DNA of 8,250 nucleotides from a bacterium (GTDB lineage Bacteria; Chlamydiota; Chlamydiia; Chlamydiales; JAFEGQ01). Position numbers and translations under genes: made by a program. The notes under the pieces were generated by a model. That model was not told where the DNA came from. It saw nothing but the letters and a program-made list of their open reading frames with translations, and made no database searches. Below, one piece after another: positions 1 to 5,678 of the stretch; the first letter of the stretch is position 1, and each line of letters begins with the position of its first letter. The stretch covers positions 1-8,250 of the forward strand of contig JAKBAF010000044.1 of assembly GCA_021809305.1 (NCBI GenBank), in the 5' to 3' direction.

Positions 1-1
1 G

Positions 2-1093
2 ACCCTCTTCTTGATCATCGATCGCGAAGCAGAGCGGGAGACCATCATTACTCCCTCCTATGAGGCGCCACTTGAGGGGCCACAAGCCCCACCCGCAAGC
101 CTCTCTGCCCCACCTATTATGCCACCCCCTGGCCCTCCTGCAACACCTGCTTTAAAGCAGCGCCCTGAAAAGCCCCAGCTCACAGGTGGCACCTTCCTTA
201 TTCTTATCATAGCCGTTGCCATTATCGTGGCCATTTCGGCAGGCTCTGTCTCTCTCTTTACAAGCAAAGAGATCACCCACATCCCGCAAGATACCAATGC
301 AAAGGTGGAGTCAGCACTTGCAGCCTTCCCAGGTGTCCGTTTCACCTTTAATGAGCCTTCAGGGCGTCTCTTTATCTTAGGCCACGTCTTGACAGCGGCC
401 CAAAAAAATGAGCTTCTCTACAATCTAAGGACACTCCCCTTTGTCACATCCGTTGAAGATAACGTCATTGTTGATCAGAGCGTTTGGGAGGAGACGAACG
501 CCATTTTAGGCCACAATCCCGCCTGGTCGGGCGTCAGCGTCATGGCGCCAAGCCCTGGAAGGTTTGTCGTCTCGGGCTATTTAAAGACCGCAGGCCAGCT
601 TGAATCGCTTCAAGACTACCTCCTCATCAACTTCCCTTATCCAGATAGGCTCGATAACCAGGTCATCGTTGAAGAGATCCTCCTTGCACAGATTAATGCT
701 CAGATAAGAACCGGCGGATTTAGCGGCGTGACCCCCCAGATTGTCAATGGGGAGATCGCACTCACTGGGGCCATTGGCAGAGGAGAGGTCGAGCGCTTCG
801 ATGCACTTATTACCTCCATACAGGGCCTGCGAGGGGTTCGGGCTGTCAGGAACCTCGTGGCCGTCCTCTCCGAAGAGAAGAGCTTCATCGACCTGACAGG
901 CCGCTATACGGTTCAAGGCTTTACAAAGAAGGGTGATCTCTTGCTTAACGTCCTTATCGAAGGGCAGATCCTTGCTCGCGGTGATGTTTTCAAGGGTTTT
1001 AGGCTGGACCAGATCCTCCCCACTGCCGTCATATTGGAAAAAGACGGGATAAAGTATAAAATAAATTACGGAGAAATTCAGAGGGGATGCTAG
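2..1093 (+). CDS. cdsD: T3SS inner-membrane ring protein CdsD/SctD, C-terminal part (5' end cut by window)
   Basis: The frame is open from the left edge with no credible start, so this is the C-terminal ~363 residues of a longer protein; chlamydial CdsD is about 830 residues with N-terminal FHA domains. Counting the leucine at base 11 as residue 1, residues 1-8 could be the last strand of an FHA domain. Residues 14-57 are a Pro/Ala-rich linker, and 61-83 (TFLILIIAVAIIVAISAG) are one membrane helix. The periplasmic part shows three similar modules at about 96-156, 157-222 and 223-288, each with a strand-Gly-strand, a helix, and an ending like NxVxVxE. These match the BON-like ring-building domains of SctD proteins. 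A strand-rich tail (289-360) follows. The only cysteine seen is the last residue. SctD forms the outer part of the inner-membrane ring and contacts the secretin. Downstream cdsE-cdsF-cdsG supports the call. Confidence 0.9.
   Translation, partial: TLFLIIDREAERETIITPSYEAPLEGPQAPPASLSAPPIMPPPGPPATPALKQRPEKPQLTGGTFLILIIAVAIIVAISAGSVSLFTSKEITHIPQDTNAKVESALAAFPGVRFTFNEPSGRLFILGHVLTAAQKNELLYNLRTLPFVTSVEDNVIVDQSVWEETNAILGHNPAWSGVSVMAPSPGRFVVSGYLKTAGQLESLQDYLLINFPYPDRLDNQVIVEEILLAQINAQIRTGGFSGVTPQIVNGEIALTGAIGRGEVERFDALITSIQGLRGVRAVRNLVAVLSEEKSFIDLTGRYTVQGFTKKGDLLLNVLIEGQILARGDVFKGFRLDQILPTAVILEKDGIKYKINYGEIQRGC
191..259 (+). other. Single transmembrane helix of CdsD
   Basis: About 23 uncharged, Ile/Val/Ala-rich residues follow a Lys/Arg-containing Pro-rich linker and precede the periplasmic modules. 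Positive charges (K49, R51, K54) on the N-terminal side fit an N-in, C-out topology, with the N-terminal region cytoplasmic and the ring-building modules periplasmic. Confidence 0.85.
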
Positions 1094-1127
1094 AAAGTTT
1101 TCCGGAAATCTATTAGAGAGAGCTCCT

Positions 1128-1134
1128 AAGGAGG
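1128..1134 (+). promoter_or_regulatory. Strong Shine-Dalgarno of cdsE; favours the second of two adjacent ATGs
   Basis: AAGGAGG is a full match to the anti-Shine-Dalgarno core. It lies only 2 bases before the ATG at 1137 but 5 bases before the ATG at 1140. The second ATG therefore has the more normal spacing and gives an 83-residue product. Confidence 0.7.
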
Positions 1135-1139
1135 GCATG

Positions 1140-1391
1140 ATGTTTGGATTGGAAGAGAGAAAGAAGAGCAAGGGAAAGAGGGCGAAGGAGGAGACCTTCG
1201 AATTAGAAGAGGAGCTCCGAGATCCAGTTAAGTACAAAGAGATCAAAGAGAGAGTGGATGGATGCGTTCAAGAGTTAAAGCAGACCCTTCGCTCGGGTGA
1301 GAAGAAGGAAGAGTTTGAAGACTTTGCCATCCTTCTGCATGGATATGCCGCCTTGCAGAGGCTGATTACCCGTTTGTCGAAAAATAAATAA
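1140..1391 (+). CDS. cdsE: CdsE, small T3SS needle co-chaperone (SctE/YscE-like)
   Basis: An 83-residue, highly charged helical protein (84 if the ATG at 1137 is used). Residues 2-40 are dense in Lys, Arg and Glu. The C-terminal half (about 55-80, with FAILLHGYAALQRLI) is an amphipathic helix that could pack against a partner. Size and position directly before the needle gene match chlamydial CT665/CdsE, about 83 residues. In C. trachomatis, CdsE and CdsG are reported to bind the needle subunit CdsF, as YscE/YscG do for YscF in Yersinia. I infer the same cytoplasmic anti-polymerisation role here. The gene lies about 46 bases after cdsD and has the strongest ribosome site in the window. Identification rests mostly on context and length, since the sequence has no catalytic or diagnostic motif. 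Confidence 0.82.
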   Translation: MFGLEERKKSKGKRAKEETFELEEELRDPVKYKEIKERVDGCVQELKQTLRSGEKKEEFEDFAILLHGYAALQRLITRLSKNK

Positions 1392-1426
1392 TCGATCGTA
1401 TTTCAAAGATCCCTTCATAAAGAGGG

Positions 1427-1432
1427 AAGGAG
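1427..1432 (+). promoter_or_regulatory. Shine-Dalgarno of cdsF
   Basis: AAGGAG sits 6 bases before the ATG at 1439, which is ideal spacing. A strong site fits the need for many needle subunits per apparatus. Confidence 0.75.
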
Positions 1433-1438
1433 AGTAGC

Positions 1439-1666
1439 ATGTCCGTTAGCCTAAAAACGCTCATCGACGCCATACAAAAAGAGGCCAACGCTGTCAGCGC
1501 CCAGATGAAGAAGTTGAAAAATGAGGGAAGCAAAATCAGCGTTGTCGATATGATTGCCCTCCAACTTACGATGAACAAATTCAGCCAGATTGCCGACTTA
1601 GGGTCGACAACGGTCTCGCTCTTTAACCAGTCATTCAAGACAATGATCAGCAACGTACTGAGGTAG
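1439..1666 (+). CDS. cdsF: CdsF, T3SS needle filament subunit (SctF)
   Basis: A 75-residue all-helical protein, the usual size of T3SS needle subunits (about 75-90). Helix 1 (about 3-27) and helix 2 (about 36-73) are separated by a short turn, KNEGSK, giving the helix-turn-helix hairpin expected of needle proteins. The Pro-containing turn of MxiH/PrgI-type needles is absent. The C-terminal helix ends in a hydrophobic stretch (FKTMISNVL), the part that packs into the filament core in known needles. The subunit is exported and polymerises into the hollow needle. It sits between its two presumed chaperones: cdsE ends 47 bases upstream and cdsG starts 3 bases after its stop, the order of CT665-CT667. 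The protein has no cysteine. It resembles the C-terminus of the protein encoded at 2236-2883. Confidence 0.9.
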   Translation: MSVSLKTLIDAIQKEANAVSAQMKKLKNEGSKISVVDMIALQLTMNKFSQIADLGSTTVSLFNQSFKTMISNVLR

Positions 1667-1669
1667 AAG

Positions 1670-2164
1670 ATGAGCAACTTAGAAAGCTATCAGAGCGACT
1701 TTGTCCTTCTTGTTGAGGCCGGCTTTGTTGCCGTTAGCTATCTCGACGAAGAGAGCGCCACAAAGCTCTTTCACGCAGCGCAAGTCTTAAAACCAACCCA
1801 CACAGCTCCACGGCTTGGCCTTGCAGCCATCGCCCTGCACAAGTTAGATGTAGCGAGAAGCTGCCAGTTACTAGAAGGGATTTTGGCCGAAGAGCCAGAT
1901 AACCATCGAGCAGGCGCTCTGCTTGGCATCAGCTATCTGCTTGCCAATAAGCAGATGGAAAAGGGGGAGAAGCTGCTTCAAGAGGCAATGACCGCAGGAG
2001 ATGACCCCGCGACAAAGCGCTTGGGTGAGCTCTGGCTTGAGGTGCTCGAGAAAGGAGTCCGAAAATCAGATAGCATACTTGTCGCCACGCCTCCCAAGTC
2101 GGATAAGGGAGCCAAGAAAGTGCAGAAAAAGAGTGCGGAGAAAAAGCAGCCAGGACAGAGATAG
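1670..2164 (+). CDS. cdsG: CdsG, TPR-like T3SS needle chaperone (SctG/YscG-like)
   Basis: A 164-residue helical protein with about three TPR-like helix pairs at roughly 13-44, 45-78 and 79-112. Typical TPR spacing shows in AAQVLKPTH, LEGILAEEPDNHRAGALLG and LLQEAMTAGDDP. Residues 140-164 are a Lys-rich tail (KSDKGAKKVQKKSAEKK), probably disordered. SctG/YscG proteins are TPR-fold cytoplasmic chaperones that, with the SctE partner, cradle the needle subunit's C-terminal helix. The position directly after cdsF, with a 3-base gap and a GAGG site (1660-1663) lying over the end of cdsF, implies translational coupling and matches CT667. The basic tail is not part of the fold and may be lineage-specific. 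I am confident of the TPR chaperone role; the partner is inferred from context. Confidence 0.85.
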   Translation: MSNLESYQSDFVLLVEAGFVAVSYLDEESATKLFHAAQVLKPTHTAPRLGLAAIALHKLDVARSCQLLEGILAEEPDNHRAGALLGISYLLANKQMEKGEKLLQEAMTAGDDPATKRLGELWLEVLEKGVRKSDSILVATPPKSDKGAKKVQKKSAEKKQPGQR

Positions 2165-2235
2165 ATCCACCGCAGGGCTAAAGATAGCAGTAGTGCAAAA
2201 GCAGACAGATACCGTATACGAGGATAAGTTAAGCC

Positions 2236-2883
2236 ATGAGCGACAGCCCAGATCTAACCCCCCCGGTTCAGCGCCGCACTCACATCCCACGCGTTGAAGC
2301 GGCTCCGCTAGAGCAGAATATCCCCGAACAAGCCCCCTCAAAATCCTTTGCCCCCTACATGCAAGGAGAAGAGTCGACTGCGGCGATACCTAACCAAAAA
2401 GCCCCAAGTCCAATGGAGCTTGCCGCTCAGATGCGCTCTGGCGAAGAGGTCAATCTACAGACCCTCTCTGATCGCTTCTCCTCTCTGAACTCAAAGATCG
2501 ACACCTTAAATCAAAGTGTTACCCCGCAGCGCTTTGGAGAGATGACAGATGCAGAGAAGGGCTTTCTACTCACCCAACACGACCTCTTCCAACAGAATGT
2601 CCAAGGCCTTTCAACACAGTTCGGCCGCACCTATACCCCCCCCAAACCTGGCGGCCTTCTTGCCGATGCAAAGACCTTTATCGATTGGTTGACCAAAGGC
2701 CAGCAGCAGATCAAGAACGTCGCCAATGACCTAGCAACGCAGACAAAGGGAAAGATCTCGGTTGTTCAAATGATGCGGGCACAAGCCAAGCTTCTAGCTG
2801 CTGAGCGAGCCGTCAGCTTCGCCTCAGCCGTTGTTTCCAAAGGCGCAGACTTTGTCACTAAGATGATGCAGACACAACTCTAG
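2236..2883 (+). CDS. CT668-like T3SS protein with needle-like C-terminus; candidate inner-rod protein (SctI-like)
   Basis: 215 residues. Residues 1-65 are Pro/Ala/Gln-rich and probably disordered, as export signals often are. Residues 70-135 are mixed helix, and 141-215 are helical. That last part aligns with all 75 residues of CdsF with one single-residue gap: KTFIDWL against KTLIDAI, KISVVQM against KISVVDM, and matching hydrophobic C-termini, about 18 identities by my hand count. Position between cdsG and the ATPase gene matches CT668, usually called hypothetical or a putative T3SS protein. Inner-rod proteins (SctI: YscI, PrgJ, MxiI) share the needle fold at their C-terminus and are otherwise unassigned in this operon, so I infer a rod role. 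An additional secreted or effector role cannot be excluded. The start is ATG with a weak GAGGA site 11 bases upstream. The 71-base gap before it is the largest in the window. Confidence 0.75.
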   Translation: MSDSPDLTPPVQRRTHIPRVEAAPLEQNIPEQAPSKSFAPYMQGEESTAAIPNQKAPSPMELAAQMRSGEEVNLQTLSDRFSSLNSKIDTLNQSVTPQRFGEMTDAEKGFLLTQHDLFQQNVQGLSTQFGRTYTPPKPGGLLADAKTFIDWLTKGQQQIKNVANDLATQTKGKISVVQMMRAQAKLLAAERAVSFASAVVSKGADFVTKMMQTQL

Positions 2884-2886
2884 GAG
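2882..2886 (+). promoter_or_regulatory. Shine-Dalgarno of cdsN, overlapping the upstream stop codon
   Basis: AGGAG overlaps the TAG stop (2881-2883) of the preceding gene and lies 6 bases before the GTG at 2893. It decides this non-ATG start and suggests translational coupling to the upstream gene. Confidence 0.75.
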
Positions 2887-2892
2887 TTTAGA

Positions 2893-4209
2893 GTGACCCT
2901 CGGCGAAGAGTTCGATAAACTCGCGGGTTCCCTAGAGGATATCCAGCTCACCACTGTAAGCGGTCGGATCACCGAAGTGGTTGGAATGCTGATTCGCGCC
3001 GTTGTGCCCAATGTAAAAATTGGAGAGGTCTGCCTCGTGAAGCGCGATGGGGCACCCTTGCGCACAACCGTTGTCGGCTTCAATCAAAATGAGGCGCTCC
3101 TCTCCCCTCTTGGCGAGATGTCTGGAATTGGCCCCTCCTCTGAGGTGATCCCAACCCGCCTCCCCCTTCGCATCAAAGTCGGCCCGGGGCTACTCGGACG
3201 GGTCCTCAACGGCCTCGGTGAGCCCCTTGATCTCGATGTCAAAGGGCCACTGGAGCTTACAGAGAGCTACCCCATCGAACAGGCCCCCCCCGATCCGCTG
3301 CGCCGCCGGATCATCACAAAACCAATCGAGGTGGGCGTTCGCGTCATCGATGGCGTTCTCACAGTTGGCGAGGGGCAGCGGGTGGGCATATTCGCAGCAG
3401 CTGGCGTTGGAAAGTCGACCCTTCTTGGGATGATCGCCCGAAATGCCGTTGCTGATATCAATGTCATTGCCCTTATCGGTGAGCGGGGGCGCGAGCTGCG
3501 AGAGTTTATTGAAAACGACCTTGGGCCCGAAGGGATGGCCCGCTCGGTTGTCATCGTCTCAACCTCCGATCAGCCCTCACAAGTTCGCCTAAATGCAGCT
3601 TATGTAGGAACTGCCATCGCCGAGTACTTCCGCGATCAGGGCAAGTCCGTCATCCTGATGATGGACTCTGTCACAAGATTTGCAAGGGCACTGCGTGAGG
3701 TCGGTCTTGCAGCTGGTGAGCCGCCAGCGAGAGCTGGCTTTACCCCATCTGTCTTTGCCACACTTCCCAAACTACTCGAGCGCTCTGGAAACTCGGATAA
3801 GGGATCGATCACCGCCTTCTACACGGTCCTCGTAGAAGGGGATGATATGAGCGAGCCTGTTGCCGATGAGACGCGCTCCATACTCGATGGCCACATCATC
3901 CTCTCAAGTGAGCTCGCCCACCAATACCACTATCCTGCAGTCGATGTCCTAGCCTCGGTTAGCCGCCTGCTAACTAATATCTGCGATGAGAACCACCTCA
4001 AGCTCGTCTCAAAAATTCGAGAGGTGCTCGCCAGCTATCGCAAGAATGAGCTTCTGATTCGGATAGGTGAGTATAAGCGGGGGTCTGATCGCACCACCGA
4101 TTATGCCATCGACCACATCGATCGGGTGAACAGATTTTTGCGCCAGGCGGTCACCGAGCAGTCCTCCTTTCAAGAGACGCTCCAGGACCTCAAGAACCTA
4201 TTCCGCTAA
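2893..4209 (+). CDS. cdsN: T3SS ATPase CdsN (SctN/FliI family)
   Basis: 438 residues, the normal length for SctN/FliI ATPases. The hexameric enzyme at the cytoplasmic base of the injectisome detaches chaperones and unfolds substrates using ATP. An N-terminal beta-barrel domain (about 15-90) is followed by a complete nucleotide-binding core. Walker A is AAAGVGKST at 168-176, the GERGRE loop with catalytic Glu198 is at 197-202, and Walker B is SVILMMDS at 252-259 (Asp258). The F1/V1-type alpha/beta signature PAVDVLASVSR is at 348-358, and a helical C-terminal domain follows (about 370-438). All catalytic residues are present. The start is GTG, set by a good ribosome site. The similarity is to the flagellar/T3SS branch rather than to F1 alpha or beta subunits, and the stalk gene cdsO follows 21 bases later. 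Equivalent of CT669. Confidence 0.97.
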   Translation: MTLGEEFDKLAGSLEDIQLTTVSGRITEVVGMLIRAVVPNVKIGEVCLVKRDGAPLRTTVVGFNQNEALLSPLGEMSGIGPSSEVIPTRLPLRIKVGPGLLGRVLNGLGEPLDLDVKGPLELTESYPIEQAPPDPLRRRIITKPIEVGVRVIDGVLTVGEGQRVGIFAAAGVGKSTLLGMIARNAVADINVIALIGERGRELREFIENDLGPEGMARSVVIVSTSDQPSQVRLNAAYVGTAIAEYFRDQGKSVILMMDSVTRFARALREVGLAAGEPPARAGFTPSVFATLPKLLERSGNSDKGSITAFYTVLVEGDDMSEPVADETRSILDGHIILSSELAHQYHYPAVDVLASVSRLLTNICDENHLKLVSKIREVLASYRKNELLIRIGEYKRGSDRTTDYAIDHIDRVNRFLRQAVTEQSSFQETLQDLKNLFR

Positions 4210-4230
4210 ATGAAGGGATAGGTTCAACTA

Positions 4231-4737
4231 ATGGGAAAAAAGCAGCTCTATCCGCTAGCTGAGGTGGTGACCGTCAAGGTACGGCGGGTGGAAGAGGCTG
4301 AGCGGATGGTTAAGGTTCGCCTTGAAGAGCTTCAAAAAGAGGAGGCCCTCCTTGCAGCTGCAAAGCGCGCGCGCGATGAGGTGCTAAAGCACCATAGTCA
4401 AAAGCTTGCGCAGCTGCGGCACGTTCTAGATACCGAAACCACCTCGACAGAGGTGAAGCAGATGAAGCAGTATCTGGAGATTGTTAAAGAAAAGCTTAGC
4501 GCCGAAGAGAAGAAGGTTGCCGACCAGCAAACTCAAGTTGACGTGGCAACCCGTAACCTCGCAGAGGCGAAGGAGCAGCTCCAGAGGCGGCGCATTGAGG
4601 TTGATAAGCTCAAGACCCATCGCGGAGAGTGGGAGCGCGACGCGCGAAAAGCGCAGCGCCGGGCCGAGTCAAAGCAAGAGTCGGAGATGGGATCTGTGAT
4701 GCACATAAAAAAAACGAGAGAGAAGAGGTCTAAATAG
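4231..4737 (+). CDS. cdsO: CdsO, T3SS ATPase central-stalk protein (SctO/FliJ/YscO-like)
   Basis: 168 residues, the same size as chlamydial CdsO (CT670). Nearly all of it (about 10-155) is charged helix with heptad-like Leu/Val/Ala spacing and few helix breakers, as expected for the two-helix antiparallel coiled coil of YscO/FliJ. The predicted turn is near residues 68-72 (the TETTSTE region). SctO inserts into the ATPase hexamer and links it to the export gate. Its place between the ATPase and the SctP candidate is the standard order in T3SS operons. The start is ATG with weak upstream sites (AAGGGA at 4213-4218 and TAGG at 4219-4222). An ATG overlapping the cdsN stop (4210) leads straight to a stop and is not used. 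The Lys/Arg-rich C-terminus contains a run of eight A's at 4707-4714. Confidence 0.9.
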   Translation: MGKKQLYPLAEVVTVKVRRVEEAERMVKVRLEELQKEEALLAAAKRARDEVLKHHSQKLAQLRHVLDTETTSTEVKQMKQYLEIVKEKLSAEEKKVADQQTQVDVATRNLAEAKEQLQRRRIEVDKLKTHRGEWERDARKAQRRAESKQESEMGSVMHIKKTREKRSK

Positions 4738-4739
4738 CC

Positions 4740-5678
4740 ATGAGCGTCAATCCAACTCAACCTTCGGGCGGCCCCCAGAAGACCCCGGGAGAGCGGGAAG
4801 GGCCCACCCATAAGATCCCACCCACCAAGCCCTTCCCTAAGGAGCTCGAAGAGAGGCCCGCGCGATCCAAAAAAGAGGATGAAGAGAAGCTTGCAACGCG
4901 AGGCCCCCCAAAAGGTGGCTCCTATCAAGCCAGAAGAGGGGCCGCTTTCGGCTCTAACCCTCCTCCTCAAAGCCGACAGAGCGTCCCCTCCGCGCCCCCC
5001 CAGCCTCAGATAGGATCCTCCAGCCGCTACCGGCAGAGCTCGCAAAATGGGCCGCCAATAAAAGAGAAAGAGAGCCCAAAAGCTCATGATAAGAAGGATA
5101 AGGAGAAGGGTCTTGCCGCAAGACAGATACAACAAGAGAGCTCATCCAACATCAACTTTGCATCGGATAAAGGGATGGAGATCTCAACTCCCACCCAAAC
5201 GAGCAGCGGTGGTGGCGCCTCGCCTGTCGATCGGATTATCCACGTCTTTCAGACCAACTCCTTCTTTGGATCACAGGTCAATACTATCCAAGTCTCCCAG
5301 CAGGGCAGCGAGACCATCATCGGCGTTGCCCTCCGAAACGGTGTAGAGGTTCAGATCAATCTAGCTCCTGGTGGCGGAGAGCTCAATATCACCATACGAG
5401 GCCTCACAGCCGCCGCTCAGATGGCCGCCGATAATCCCGAAAATCGGCTCGCCCTTGCCAGCAAGCTCTCTGAGGCCGGCTTCATCGTCCATAAGATCGA
5501 GACCTTCCGCGCGGAAAACTTGGGCCCTCTCCCCTTTACTCCTCCCCCACAAGCCCGCACTGAGTCTGGTCAGATGCAGCCCGAAGGTCGCCCAAGAGAG
5601 GAGCGCGAGGGCGGTAGAGGTGGGCGCGATCAGCAGCAGGATGAGGAAGGAGAGCGAGATGAAGGGCGGCGGCGTTAA
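4740..5678 (+). CDS. cdsP: CdsP, putative needle-length/substrate-switch protein (SctP/FliK-like)
   Basis: 312 residues. Residues 1-160 are Pro/Ser/Gln/Lys-rich low complexity with no fold I can see, as in the ruler region of SctP proteins. A compact domain spans about 162-258: two strand-rich segments (IIGVALRNGVEVQINLAP, ELNITIRGL) followed by a helix with NRLALASKLSEAGF. This resembles the C-terminal substrate-switch domain of FliK/SctP, where a strand-Gly-strand precedes an Asn-Arg-x-x-Leu helix. Residues 270-312 are an extra Arg/Glu/Gln/Gly tail. The position between cdsO and cdsQ matches CT671 (CdsP). I infer control of needle length or the switch from needle to later substrates, probably with an exported N-terminus. 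The start is 2 bases after the cdsO stop, with AAGAGG 11 bases upstream. The stop overlaps the cdsQ start by one base (TAATG). Confidence 0.8.
   Translation: MSVNPTQPSGGPQKTPGEREGPTHKIPPTKPFPKELEERPARSKKEDEEKLATRGPPKGGSYQARRGAAFGSNPPPQSRQSVPSAPPQPQIGSSSRYRQSSQNGPPIKEKESPKAHDKKDKEKGLAARQIQQESSSNINFASDKGMEISTPTQTSSGGGASPVDRIIHVFQTNSFFGSQVNTIQVSQQGSETIIGVALRNGVEVQINLAPGGGELNITIRGLTAAAQMAADNPENRLALASKLSEAGFIVHKIETFRAENLGPLPFTPPPQARTESGQMQPEGRPREEREGGRGGRDQQQDEEGERDEGRRR

Noticed and set aside
1121..1136. Near-palindrome CTCCTAAGGAG over the cdsE ribosome site
   Set aside because: A 4-pair stem with a 3-base loop is likely a chance result of the purine-rich Shine-Dalgarno sequence.
581..1246. Minus-strand open frame of 221 codons opposite the end of cdsD
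   Set aside because: It spans the cdsD-cdsE junction against two genes on the other strand and shows no familiar motif.
1412..1430. Possible hairpin CCTTC...GAAGG before cdsF overlapping its ribosome site
   Set aside because: Only 5 base pairs with a 9-base loop and no T run; too weak to call a terminator or a regulatory hairpin.
2165..2235. Possible promoter or operator in the 71-base gap, with the 8-base palindrome CGTATACG at 2213-2220
   Set aside because: No pair of -35 and -10 boxes at proper spacing is visible, and an 8-base palindrome is too short to be convincing alone.
4210..4221. ATG overlapping the cdsN stop region as a start for cdsO
   Set aside because: It reads only three codons to a TAG, so the ATG at 4231 is the real start.
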